Of a stretch of 6,911 bases of DNA, positions 1 through 6,100 are shown piece by piece. The notes under the pieces were generated by a model that was not told the origin of the DNA, searched no databases, and was given only the letters and a program-made list of their open reading frames with translations. Each line of letters opens with the position of its first letter. Positions within the stretch are counted from its first letter, which is position 1. Position numbers and translations under genes: made by a program. Source of the stretch: Thermoplasmata archaeon (GTDB lineage: Archaea > Thermoplasmatota > Thermoplasmata > Thermoplasmatales > Thermoplasmataceae); assembly GCA_021797385.1 (NCBI GenBank), contig JAJZZW010000104.1, positions 1 to 6,911 on the forward strand, in the 5' to 3' direction.

Positions 1-240
1 ATGAAGAGGACCGGATCCGCAATGCTCTGGCGGGAAATATACCCTGGATTCAATCTGCCTGTTGGTGTATGGTATGTAAGGGAGAATGTCAGGGAGCTCT
101 TCAGGTCAAAACCTGAAAAGTTTGACACAGTGAACGATGCAATAAAGTATGTTTCGAAATTTACTGCTGTCGATATAAAGGCATGGAAGGCAAAATCGAA
201 TAACATGAAATATCTTGTATCAAATCTGGATTTTTACTGA
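1..240 (+). CDS. Nre-family archaeal DNA repair protein, C-terminal fragment
   Basis: This is the last 79 codons of a gene whose 5' part lies outside the window; the ATG at base 1 is probably an internal methionine, since Nre proteins usually have about 400 residues. The segment with MLWREIYPGF at residues 9-18, followed by LPVGVWYVRENVREL, matches what I recall of the conserved C-terminal Nre block (a 'REI-P-Y--PLGVW-VRE-VR' pattern). Nre proteins are near-universal in archaea and are linked to DNA damage repair, in Haloferax to mitomycin C resistance, with a PCNA-binding motif reported at the C-terminus. Here the tail ends in SNLDFY, which is aromatic and could be a degenerate PCNA-interacting motif, but it lacks the usual Gln and the normal spacing. 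The next gene starts 5 bases after the TGA stop, so the two are probably co-transcribed. The family assignment is from memory of the motif and is fairly secure. Confidence 0.72.
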   Translation: MKRTGSAMLWREIYPGFNLPVGVWYVRENVRELFRSKPEKFDTVNDAIKYVSKFTAVDIKAWKAKSNNMKYLVSNLDFY

Positions 241-245
241 TACCT

Positions 246-1073
246 ATGTATAATAATATAAAAATAATTGAAAGCCAGGCAAAACATGCACTGGGAAAAT
301 CAGGAATGAAGGAACTGGATTATGCCTTCAATCCTTATCTTGGATGCTTCCATGGATGCAGATACTGCTATGCCATTGATATGTCCCCGGATAATGTTGC
401 TCAAAACTGGGGAGAAACCGTAATCGTAAGGAGAAACATGATCCCTCTGCTGGAAAGGGAGGCGAGGATTTATAAAAAGGGCATTGTGGGAATTTCGACT
501 ATTACAGATCCTTACCAGTATATCGAAATGAAATACAGGATTGTGCCTGCAGCAATAGAAATACTTTCCAGAAACGGTTTTTATATTACTATTCAGACTA
601 AATCCCCGCTGGTTCTCAAAGATATTGATTTACTGGAAAAAAATAAAAAAAATCTGGATGTGGGAATTACGGTAACATCAATACGGCCTGAGATATCCAG
701 GGTCATCGAGCCATATGCACCATCACCAGGGAAACGTATGGATGCACTGAAGAGGCTTTCAGAAAGGGGAATAACCACATGGCTCTACCTTGGACCATTG
801 ATACATAATATTAATGATGATATGGATGAGATTGAAAAGATCATCACATTCTGCAGTGAAAACAAAATAAGAATCATATACGATTCCTTCCAGAGCTTTA
901 AAGGCACTTTACCTTATATGGAGGGTACAGGCTACATGAAAACTGATCCAGAATGGTGGGAACAAGTAAATAATGCTATAATAAAAACCTGTCAAAAATA
1001 TGGTGTATCCTGTACACTGGAAAAAGATGAATGGAAATATGAAATTTCCAGAAAATATGGCAATTTCTTTTAG
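246..1073 (+). CDS. Radical SAM protein, SPL (spore photoproduct lyase-like) superfamily
   Basis: A complete 275-residue cytoplasmic protein. The [4Fe-4S]-binding motif is CX3CX2C at C34, C38 and C41, in the context NPYLGCFHGCRYCYA, which is diagnostic of the SPL/COG1533 branch of radical SAM enzymes. Other family blocks follow: GISTITDPYQ (about 82-91), the strand with QTKSPLVLKDIDLL (117-130), DVGITVTS (138-145), and the IEPYAPSPGKRMDALKRL block (154-171). The start at 246 is favoured because the residues before the NPY motif resemble the family's usual N-terminus; there is no clear Shine-Dalgarno, and translation is probably coupled to the upstream stop 5 bases away. True spore photoproduct lyase has a hydrogen-donor cysteine about 44 residues after the cluster motif; this protein has no cysteine between residues 41 and 203, so it is unlikely to be a genuine photoproduct lyase. 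Proximity to Nre suggests a nucleic acid role, but the substrate is unknown. A short T-rich stretch at 1062-1071 is the only terminator-like signal at its end. Confidence 0.9.
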   Translation: MYNNIKIIESQAKHALGKSGMKELDYAFNPYLGCFHGCRYCYAIDMSPDNVAQNWGETVIVRRNMIPLLEREARIYKKGIVGISTITDPYQYIEMKYRIVPAAIEILSRNGFYITIQTKSPLVLKDIDLLEKNKKNLDVGITVTSIRPEISRVIEPYAPSPGKRMDALKRLSERGITTWLYLGPLIHNINDDMDEIEKIITFCSENKIRIIYDSFQSFKGTLPYMEGTGYMKTDPEWWEQVNNAIIKTCQKYGVSCTLEKDEWKYEISRKYGNFF

Positions 1074-1097
1074 AAATAGACCACCCGGAACCAATAC

Positions 1098-1105
1098 TTA
1101 TATAG
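1098..1105 (+). promoter_or_regulatory. Archaeal TATA box of the lactate monooxygenase-like gene
   Basis: TTATATAG lies in the 60-base gap after the radical SAM stop. Its centre is about 32 bases before the ATG at 1134, so transcription would begin around 1126-1130 and leave a leader of only a few bases. No Shine-Dalgarno sequence is present in that gap, which agrees with an almost leaderless mRNA. It implies that the flavoprotein gene is transcribed independently of the Nre/radical SAM pair. Confidence 0.6.
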
Positions 1106-1133
1106 ATTTCCTGCATTCTAATTACTGATAGAG

Positions 1134-2291
1134 ATGACACAGTTCGGCATTGATTTTCAATTGAAGGTTTATATGAAGATGGATGGTGATTCAGATCTCC
1201 CTCTTTCCATAGATGAATGGAGAAATGCGGCAAGAAAGGCATTGAAGGATGGACCATGGGGATACCTGGAAGGTGCAGCTGGAAGCGAGGATACAATGAT
1301 GGAGAATATCAGTGCATTTTCCCGATACAGGATAAGGCCGCGGTATCTGCACAATGTTGAGGACCGCAACCAGTCTATAACACTTTTTGGAAGAACACAT
1401 GACTCACCTATCATTCTGGCACCCATAGGCGTTCAATCCATAATACATAAGGATGCTGAATATGCCAGTGCCGGTGCGGCTGCGGCAACAAATGTTCCAT
1501 ATATTCTCAGCACTGTTTCCTCCGTAAGCATTGAAGATATAGCAAAAAGGTACCCGGAAAGCGAAAAATGGTTCCAGCTCTATCCGGGAAGAGATGAAAA
1601 TATAATGAAAAGCATGGTCAAAAGAGCAGAAAATTCCGGTTACAGTGCCATAGTGGTTACAGTTGATACAACCATGCTGGGATGGAGGGAGCAGGATCTG
1701 AACAACGCTTATCTTCCATTTTTACAGGGTGAAGGAATGGCTAACTACATAAGCGACCCTGAATTCAGGAAACGCCTGGATAAATCACCTGAAGAGGATA
1801 TGAATGCAGCCATAGAGGAATTTTTGATGGTTTATGTTAATCCGGCATTTTCATGGAGTGATTTCAGAAAGATTAGGAGCTGGACGGAACTTCCGGTGAT
1901 AATCAAGGGTATTTCATCATATGATGATGTCAATGCTGCAATAAAATACGGCGCCGATGGTGTGGTAATATCAAACCATGGTGGCAGGCAGGTCGACGGT
2001 GCAATCTCAACACTCGAGGCACTGGACGAGATCACAGAAAACAGGAATATAAACTGTGCAGTACTATTTGACAGTGGAATCAGGCATGGATCGGATATTG
2101 TGAAAGCCCTTGCCCTGGGCGCTGATGCAGTTCTCATAGGAAGACCGTACTGTTATGCCATGGCTGTTGCAGGTCAGAGGGGCGTGGAGCGATATATAAA
2201 TGAACTCAAAGCTGAGCTTGACCTCCAGATGGCACTTTCCGGATATGGCTCCGTACCTTCTCTCAACAGGCGGATGATTTCAAAAAGATAA
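1134..2291 (+). CDS. FMN-dependent alpha-hydroxy-acid oxidase, lactate 2-monooxygenase-like
   Basis: A complete 385-residue (beta/alpha)8 flavoprotein. Lactate 2-monooxygenase oxidises L-lactate with O2 and keeps pyruvate bound for decarboxylation, giving acetate, CO2 and water. The expected active-site residues are all present: Y44, Y150 (FQLY), D178 (VTVDT), R185 (GWRE), K258 (IIKG), and H282 with R285 in SNHGGRQ; DSGIRHG (313-319) and IGRPY (335-339) complete the FMN phosphate site. APIGV has glycine at residue 99, as in mycobacterial lactate monooxygenase, whereas lactate oxidase and glycolate oxidase have alanine there. The very N-terminus (TQFGIDFQLKVY, then LPLSIDEWRNAA) aligns with the mycobacterial enzyme, which supports the start at 1134. 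The length (385 versus about 394) and the middle segment with FLQGEGMANYISDPEF also match that enzyme better than short oxidases. The exact substrate is inferred; another 2-hydroxy acid is possible. The gene stands alone with its own promoter and converges on the next gene. Confidence 0.88.
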   Translation: MTQFGIDFQLKVYMKMDGDSDLPLSIDEWRNAARKALKDGPWGYLEGAAGSEDTMMENISAFSRYRIRPRYLHNVEDRNQSITLFGRTHDSPIILAPIGVQSIIHKDAEYASAGAAAATNVPYILSTVSSVSIEDIAKRYPESEKWFQLYPGRDENIMKSMVKRAENSGYSAIVVTVDTTMLGWREQDLNNAYLPFLQGEGMANYISDPEFRKRLDKSPEEDMNAAIEEFLMVYVNPAFSWSDFRKIRSWTELPVIIKGISSYDDVNAAIKYGADGVVISNHGGRQVDGAISTLEALDEITENRNINCAVLFDSGIRHGSDIVKALALGADAVLIGRPYCYAMAVAGQRGVERYINELKAELDLQMALSGYGSVPSLNRRMISKR

Positions 2292-2309
2292 AATTTAAAG
2301 ATAATTTTT
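2292..2309. terminator. Convergent intergenic gap with T-rich termination signals
   Basis: Only 18 bases separate two convergent stop codons. On the plus strand the gap ends in a run of five T (2305-2309), which can end the flavoprotein transcript in archaea. On the minus strand, T-runs (complement of A-runs at 2282-2286 and 2291-2293) lie in the last codons of the flavoprotein gene and could end the glycosyltransferase transcript. No hairpin is evident. The two mRNAs probably overlap slightly at their 3' ends. Confidence 0.4.
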
Positions 2310-3542
2310 CTATCTGGTCAGCCAGCCCGACTGTTTCCAGAAAGTTGCAAGGCCATAAAGGTTTACGAAAAATAGAACTCCGAGGCCTATAGCTCCGTAC
2401 AGTATAGTTCTGAGCCTTTCCTTCGGGATATTTAATGCAATTGCGCCCACGAATATTATATCACCAACTGCCCCGAGACCATAAGTGATCTCATTTATCA
2501 GGAATCCTATGAAAAATCCTGGATGATAATGGAAAAACCGGTACATTATGAAATGTGATACCCCAGTAACGCTCAGATAATCAAGGTGCCCTATGATATG
2601 GAAGAAAAATGTTGCCCTGAAAAGAAACAGTGTGAAACCTAGAATTGGTATGAGATAGATATAGAGCATTTCGAAGGTGTATAGCTTGCCACCGTTCTTT
2701 GCAGTGCCGTCGCTCATGTTTTTGAAAAAGAAATACCATCCTCTCCTGGACCATCTTATCTGCTGATTCAGGAATTTTTTGGCTCCTTTCTGCGGCTCTG
2801 TTTCCACGGTAATGTCGTAATCTTTAACCATTTTATGCTTATTTTTGATGAGATAGCTGGTTAGAAGCATATCATCTCCGAGCATAATCTTCTTTCCCAT
2901 GAGTTTTTTGTTTAGAAAATCATCAGAGAGCATGAATGGTTTGACTATATCTGTTCTATATGCTGCACATCGCCCATCCAGGACATATACATTTCCACGT
3001 CTTGACATTGATTTTGAAATCATTTCAGTTAATCTTTCTATAAATTCGGAGGCATAGGAAACTCCGGTACCGTCATTTTTGATGTGTATATTGACACCCA
3101 CTCCTGCAATCCCGGTTGCGAAATATGAAAGCATACTCTTCAGGGTACCGGCCGGGATTATAGTATCACTGTCAACAAACATTACATATTTGGAAGTAAC
3201 CTCCTTGATTCCTGTGACAAGCGCGTTTTTCTTTCCGCCCCTTTCAGGAATATATATGAATTTACCGCCATTTTCCTCTGTTATGCTCTTATAAGGTTCC
3301 AGGCTGGAGTCCCCAACGGCAATGAATGGCGCACCCTGCAATTTAATGGAAACTATAACCTCACGGAATACATCCACATTTTCCTTGAAAACCGGAATTA
3401 CTATGGTAGCTTCAGATGTATCTATATTATCAACACGTTCCCCTTTCTTATAAAATGTGGAATAATATGTATTTATAATATAATACGTGAAAGATATTAC
3501 TGTAATCGCTAACAGGGCAAGGTATATAATGATAAATTTCAC
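2310..3542 (-). CDS. Membrane-bound GT2 glycosyltransferase, hyaluronan synthase-like
   Basis: A complete 410-residue protein with the architecture of processive GT2 polysaccharide synthases: one N-terminal membrane helix (about 3-24), a cytoplasmic catalytic domain (45-285), then several C-terminal helices (roughly 292-316, 341-370 and 378-402) that would form the export channel. Catalytic motifs are intact: DSD at 124-126 (metal and UDP-sugar binding), GDD at 222-224 (catalytic base region) and QQIRW at 260-264 (the QxxRW processivity motif). The segments LGDDMLLTSYLIKNK, ETEP and LNQQIRWSR track class I hyaluronan synthase closely, and its length matches those enzymes (about 417-419). It differs where those enzymes have SGPxxxYR: here it is DGRCAAYR (189-196). 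The product is therefore probably a cell-surface polysaccharide of unknown composition, not necessarily hyaluronan. The start is GTG at 3542; no ATG lies nearby and an in-frame stop precedes it by about 30 bases. A TATA-like element about 25 bases upstream suggests a leaderless transcript. Confidence 0.87.
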   Translation of the reverse strand: MKFIIIYLALLAITVISFTYYIINTYYSTFYKKGERVDNIDTSEATIVIPVFKENVDVFREVIVSIKLQGAPFIAVGDSSLEPYKSITEENGGKFIYIPERGGKKNALVTGIKEVTSKYVMFVDSDTIIPAGTLKSMLSYFATGIAGVGVNIHIKNDGTGVSYASEFIERLTEMISKSMSRRGNVYVLDGRCAAYRTDIVKPFMLSDDFLNKKLMGKKIMLGDDMLLTSYLIKNKHKMVKDYDITVETEPQKGAKKFLNQQIRWSRRGWYFFFKNMSDGTAKNGGKLYTFEMLYIYLIPILGFTLFLFRATFFFHIIGHLDYLSVTGVSHFIMYRFFHYHPGFFIGFLINEITYGLGAVGDIIFVGAIALNIPKERLRTILYGAIGLGVLFFVNLYGLATFWKQSGWLTR

Positions 3543-3561
3543 ACCTAATAATGATTTGCCA

Positions 3562-3621
3562 CTAAATAAATATTATTATTACAATAAATTCAATATTGAC
3601 GGAATTCGTGCATTTAATCAT
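3562..3621 (-). CDS. Candidate 19-residue hydrophobic small protein or leader peptide
   Basis: A short reading frame, MIKCTNSVNIEFIVIIIFI then TAG, lies just upstream of the glycosyltransferase gene on the same strand and ends 19 bases before its GTG. It is supported by GGAGG at 3627-3631, placed 5 bases before the ATG, the clearest Shine-Dalgarno sequence in the window. The C-terminal half is a run of Ile, Val and Phe, too short for a full membrane span but strongly hydrophobic. An in-frame ATG four codons earlier (3631-3633) overlaps the ribosome site, and the frame stays open back to a TAG at 3671-3673. It could be a small membrane peptide, a regulatory upstream reading frame for the glycosyltransferase, or chance in AT-rich DNA: the Ile codons come from a simple ATA/ATT tract. 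I recognise no family. Confidence 0.33.
   Translation of the reverse strand: MIKCTNSVNIEFIVIIIFI
3563..3570 (-). promoter_or_regulatory. Candidate TATA box of the glycosyltransferase gene
   Basis: On the minus strand this reads TTTATTTA and its centre is about 25 bases before the GTG start, the spacing expected for a leaderless archaeal transcript. It lies inside an AT-only stretch and overlaps the last codons of the candidate small frame, so a chance match is quite possible. Confidence 0.4.
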
Positions 3622-3666
3622 TTTAACCTCCATATTATTATTAATCCGGAATAACAATTTGACGGA
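3596..3666. repeat. Two-copy short direct repeat, copies 63 bases apart
   Basis: TTGACGGA occurs at 3596-3603 and again at 3659-3666 in the spacer upstream of the glycosyltransferase. Similarity extends on both sides: CAATATTGACGGAATTC at 3591-3607 resembles CAATTTGACGGAGTCC at 3655-3670. The 63-base offset is exactly 21 codons, and both copies lie in the same minus-strand reading frame as the candidate small protein. They might be operator sites for a regulator or the remains of a small duplication. Two copies of eight identical bases are weak evidence alone. Confidence 0.35.
3627..3631 (-). promoter_or_regulatory. Strong Shine-Dalgarno sequence before the candidate small frame
   Basis: The minus strand reads GGAGG followed by TTAAA and ATG, a near-perfect complement of the 16S rRNA 3' end at ideal spacing. 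The larger genes here appear to use leaderless or coupled initiation without such a site, which makes it stand out in an otherwise AT-rich spacer. Confidence 0.5.
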
Positions 3667-3677
3667 GTCCTATCGGG

Positions 3678-3687
3678 ATTTATAATT
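3678..3687 (-). promoter_or_regulatory. Candidate upstream TATA box in the glycosyltransferase spacer
   Basis: The minus strand reads AATTATAAAT preceded by GG. Initiation about 25 bases downstream, near 3656, would give an mRNA with a leader that carries the GGAGG site, the small frame and then the glycosyltransferase. This is a conjectural alternative to the closer, leaderless promoter. Confidence 0.3.
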
Positions 3688-3691
3688 CCAG

Positions 3692-3714
3692 AAATCTATA
3701 AAAATAGGAGATTT
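3692..3714. repeat. Small inverted repeat in the spacer
   Basis: AAATCT (3692-3697) and AGATTT (3709-3714) form a perfect 6-base-pair inverted repeat around an 11-base loop that itself contains CTAT and ATAG. It is AT-rich and weak. It lies downstream of the large membrane protein gene and might help 3' end formation on the minus strand. Confidence 0.25.
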
Positions 3715-3742
3715 TTAAATAGTTAATAAATTCAAATTCTAT

Positions 3743-3756
3743 AAAAAAATAAAAAA
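3743..3756 (-). terminator. T-rich terminator after the large membrane protein gene
   Basis: Thirteen to 26 bases past the TAA stop of the minus-strand gene, the minus strand carries six T, an A, then seven T. Archaeal RNA polymerase terminates at such tracts without a hairpin. This would separate the large membrane protein transcript from the downstream glycosyltransferase. Confidence 0.6.
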
Positions 3757-3768
3757 TATAAAACCAAC

Positions 3769-6069
3769 TTATTCTTCTTTCCGGGTTTTCAACATTTTTC
3801 GGAGACCTTTTACCTCTATGCGCACATCAATGAGTACTATTAGGAGGAGGATAATGTCCATAACAGAGAATGCAAATCCCGAAAATGAAAATAGCACATT
3901 CCCCAGAATAGAGTACTGCGATGCCTGCTGATTTATCACTGTATTCATTGCGTATACATATCCGGGTTTATTCTGGGTTATGTATGTTGCATTCGTCTGG
4001 TAGGAAAATGCCTTTCCCTGGAAATTATATGAAATATTTGTATAGGGAATCGTATAAATGCCATTACCTGCCAGTTCCATGGTATAGCTGAAATTAGCCG
4101 ATTGCCCCGGTGCTACTTTCATACCAGATTCACTGTATTTGCCGGATATAAGCTTCGAAGCATTGTTGCCATCATAATTTTTAACAAAGGCACCCTGGGA
4201 TGCATTGAATTCTGTTAAATTATTATTATCATTATTAGTTATATGGACGGTTATTTTCACCTCATTTGATGATAGTCTGTCAACTATTGTGGAATAATAC
4301 AGGTATGCAGGGAAAACTGCATTGAATGATACTGAAACGGATGATGGTGAAAATGACGATGTTCCTATTGAAGTAATAGTAGAACCGGAAGTGTTCAGGG
4401 GAGAGCTTCCTGCCAGTGTGTTATTATTTGTATATATATTGAATTTATAGTCCCCAAGGCTGCCTATCTGACCCGTACCATTGTTATAACCGATTCCCAG
4501 AAGTGAAAGCCCTGTTGATTTGAATGAAACAGATGAATCATAGTGCATCAGTGCCGATAAATTATATGTGTGTGATGTTCCGGATGAATGGAAGTACTGT
4601 TCGTAACCGAATACACCGGATGTGAAATACATACCACTGCTATTGGTTACAGATATGCCGGCAACGCTCTTTACAATACTTTCATTGATGTAACCTGATG
4701 CCATTACAAAGGGACCGTAATTATTCATTGCCTCATTGCTCCTGAATATGGTAGCAATGCTTCCGGTATAACTATCTGCAAAAGCCTTCATAAATCCTGA
4801 TTTTAGGGTAGAAGTGCCAGATGATGACGAATAGATGTATATATTTACGTAGTCATTGCCCAGTTTAATATTATTCAATGTCAGTATATGGCCGAATGTT
4901 ACTCCCATCTTACTCCCGATGGAAGAGGACAGTGAGGCAGCATTTGCTGATGGGGTTGAATTATTATATGCCAGCAGTATCATATTCTGCGGGGCAAATC
5001 CACCGAAATTATGAACACTTATACCGTATTCTTTTGCTATGATAGAGGTCATATTGGCAGTTACTGCAACAGCACCGAACATTAAGCCATTGCTGTTCCA
5101 CATTCCGTTATCTGCAGAGTTTTCCATGGCAAAGAAATTAAAAAGATCACCATTGGGGGTAATGATGCTCAATCCCGCATCATTGCTTCCATTGGTTATA
5201 CTTGAAGATGAGACAGCAGGGTCTGACCTGACAGTGGCTGTATTATTGTGTATTACCATTGGAAATAAACCTTCAAGGGCCAGGCCCGGAATGTTATTTT
5301 CAGAAGAAGCTGCAGGGCTGTAACCGGACATCTGTTCCGGGGATGCAATTCCACCGGAAAATGCCATTGCAATGAATATAATGGCTATGAATATGGATAG
5401 GGCGGCAGCCACTGCCTTTTTAGAGATTTTTTTCTTTTTATGCAATAATCTGTAAGAAATAGTTCCCACAACAATTGAAGTGACTACAAAAATCAGGTAA
5501 TTTTCTATGACACTGTAAGCAATTTCCATTACAATGGTCTTCAAACCTGATGTGGCGGAACCGGAGCTGACCGTTCCGGAAGATAACATGGAAGATAGAT
5601 ATGGAAGAAGTAGCCTCAAAATCGGTTCTGTGGCAATAGTAGCAAGATTGGTACCATAGGGAACAAATGCTGCTGAGGCAGTCACAGTTGCAACAATTGC
5701 GGATATGTTCCCGGAAAGAGAGGATATGCCATTAGATCCCAGCAGAGAGATGCCAAGTATGCCCAGCATGAGCATGGTTAATGTAGCAGTTGTCAGGAGG
5801 AATAATATAGTTGCTGAACCCCACGCACGTGTTCCCTTCCTTGCAGAAATTCCCACTATGACACCGATAGTGATCCATGTTTCCAGTATTATGCTGTTCT
5901 TGATGGGTGACCCTGCTATGAGGTATATTATACCCAGAATAAATGGAAACCGGAATCCGAAATACGGACCCAGCCAGTTTACAAGCGGAGAATAAGATAA
6001 AGATAATATTGCATATGAAGCAAACGTAATTGATACATAACCCACTATAATGGCGGTTAATTTTCCCAT
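3769..6069 (-). CDS. Large polytopic membrane protein with N-glycosylated ectodomain, unknown function
   Basis: A complete 766-residue protein that I do not recognise as a named family. By eye it has about seven membrane helices: roughly 4-26, 41-53, 60-75, 85-110, 181-205, 219-241 and, far away, 723-748. Basic segments at 76-81 and 206-219 (with KKKK) and the basic tail 749-766 mark cytoplasmic sides, which places residues 242-722 outside the cell. That ectodomain is poor in Lys and Arg, rich in Ser, Asn, Thr and Gly, and holds about 17 N-X-S/T sequons (for example N275, N339, N462, N503, N617, N659, N693), consistent with heavy surface N-glycosylation in an acid habitat. Its last part (about 575-700), with VKITVHITNND, VAPGQSANFSYTMEL and alternating strands, looks like an immunoglobulin-like beta-sandwich, as in many archaeal surface proteins. 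No catalytic motif is visible. It could be a surface sensor, S-layer anchor or secretion component. The ATG at 6069 is supported by a well-placed TATA box. Confidence 0.85.
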   Translation of the reverse strand: MGKLTAIIVGYVSITFASYAILSLSYSPLVNWLGPYFGFRFPFILGIIYLIAGSPIKNSIILETWITIGVIVGISARKGTRAWGSATILFLLTTATLTMLMLGILGISLLGSNGISSLSGNISAIVATVTASAAFVPYGTNLATIATEPILRLLLPYLSSMLSSGTVSSGSATSGLKTIVMEIAYSVIENYLIFVVTSIVVGTISYRLLHKKKKISKKAVAAALSIFIAIIFIAMAFSGGIASPEQMSGYSPAASSENNIPGLALEGLFPMVIHNNTATVRSDPAVSSSSITNGSNDAGLSIITPNGDLFNFFAMENSADNGMWNSNGLMFGAVAVTANMTSIIAKEYGISVHNFGGFAPQNMILLAYNNSTPSANAASLSSSIGSKMGVTFGHILTLNNIKLGNDYVNIYIYSSSSGTSTLKSGFMKAFADSYTGSIATIFRSNEAMNNYGPFVMASGYINESIVKSVAGISVTNSSGMYFTSGVFGYEQYFHSSGTSHTYNLSALMHYDSSVSFKSTGLSLLGIGYNNGTGQIGSLGDYKFNIYTNNNTLAGSSPLNTSGSTITSIGTSSFSPSSVSVSFNAVFPAYLYYSTIVDRLSSNEVKITVHITNNDNNNLTEFNASQGAFVKNYDGNNASKLISGKYSESGMKVAPGQSANFSYTMELAGNGIYTIPYTNISYNFQGKAFSYQTNATYITQNKPGYVYAMNTVINQQASQYSILGNVLFSFSGFAFSVMDIILLLIVLIDVRIEVKGLRKMLKTRKEE

Positions 6070-6090
6070 AATAGAACCATATTGCTATGG

Positions 6091-6100
6091 CTATATAAAT
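6091..6100 (-). promoter_or_regulatory. TATA box of the large membrane protein gene
   Basis: On the minus strand ATTTATATAG lies with its centre 26-27 bases before the ATG at 6069, so transcription should start at or within a base or two of the start codon and give a leaderless mRNA. It directly follows the aminotransferase stop codon (6101-6103), so the upstream B-recognition region lies in the last codons of that gene. This is the clearest promoter in the window. Confidence 0.72.

Noticed and set aside
246..1073. Genuine spore photoproduct lyase
   Set aside because: Superfamily motifs match, but the hydrogen-donor cysteine position is empty and the protein is shorter than the bacterial lyase, so only the broader family is assigned.
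976..1296. 106-codon minus-strand open frame across the radical SAM and flavoprotein junction
   Set aside because: It runs through the TATA box and the N-terminus of the flavoprotein on the opposite strand, is Cys/His-poor in any pattern, and has no family resemblance.
3079..3294. 71-codon plus-strand open frame within the glycosyltransferase region
   Set aside because: It lies antisense to the catalytic core (including the DSD motif) of a well-supported gene, has no promoter or ribosome site, and its protein resembles no family.
3543..3768. Structured non-coding RNA in the spacer
   Set aside because: The arms AATCC (3643-3647) and GGATT (3676-3680) and the AT-rich inverted repeat give only short imperfect stems; no known RNA family or strong fold is recognisable.
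3543..3768. CRISPR array or insertion sequence remnant
   Set aside because: Only two short imperfect repeat copies exist, with no spacer-repeat regularity, terminal inverted repeats or transposase fragments.
5039..5323. 94-codon plus-strand open frame opposite the large membrane protein
   Set aside because: It is antisense to the ectodomain and shows no initiation signals; it is explained by the codon bias of the real gene. The same applies to 5705-5995.
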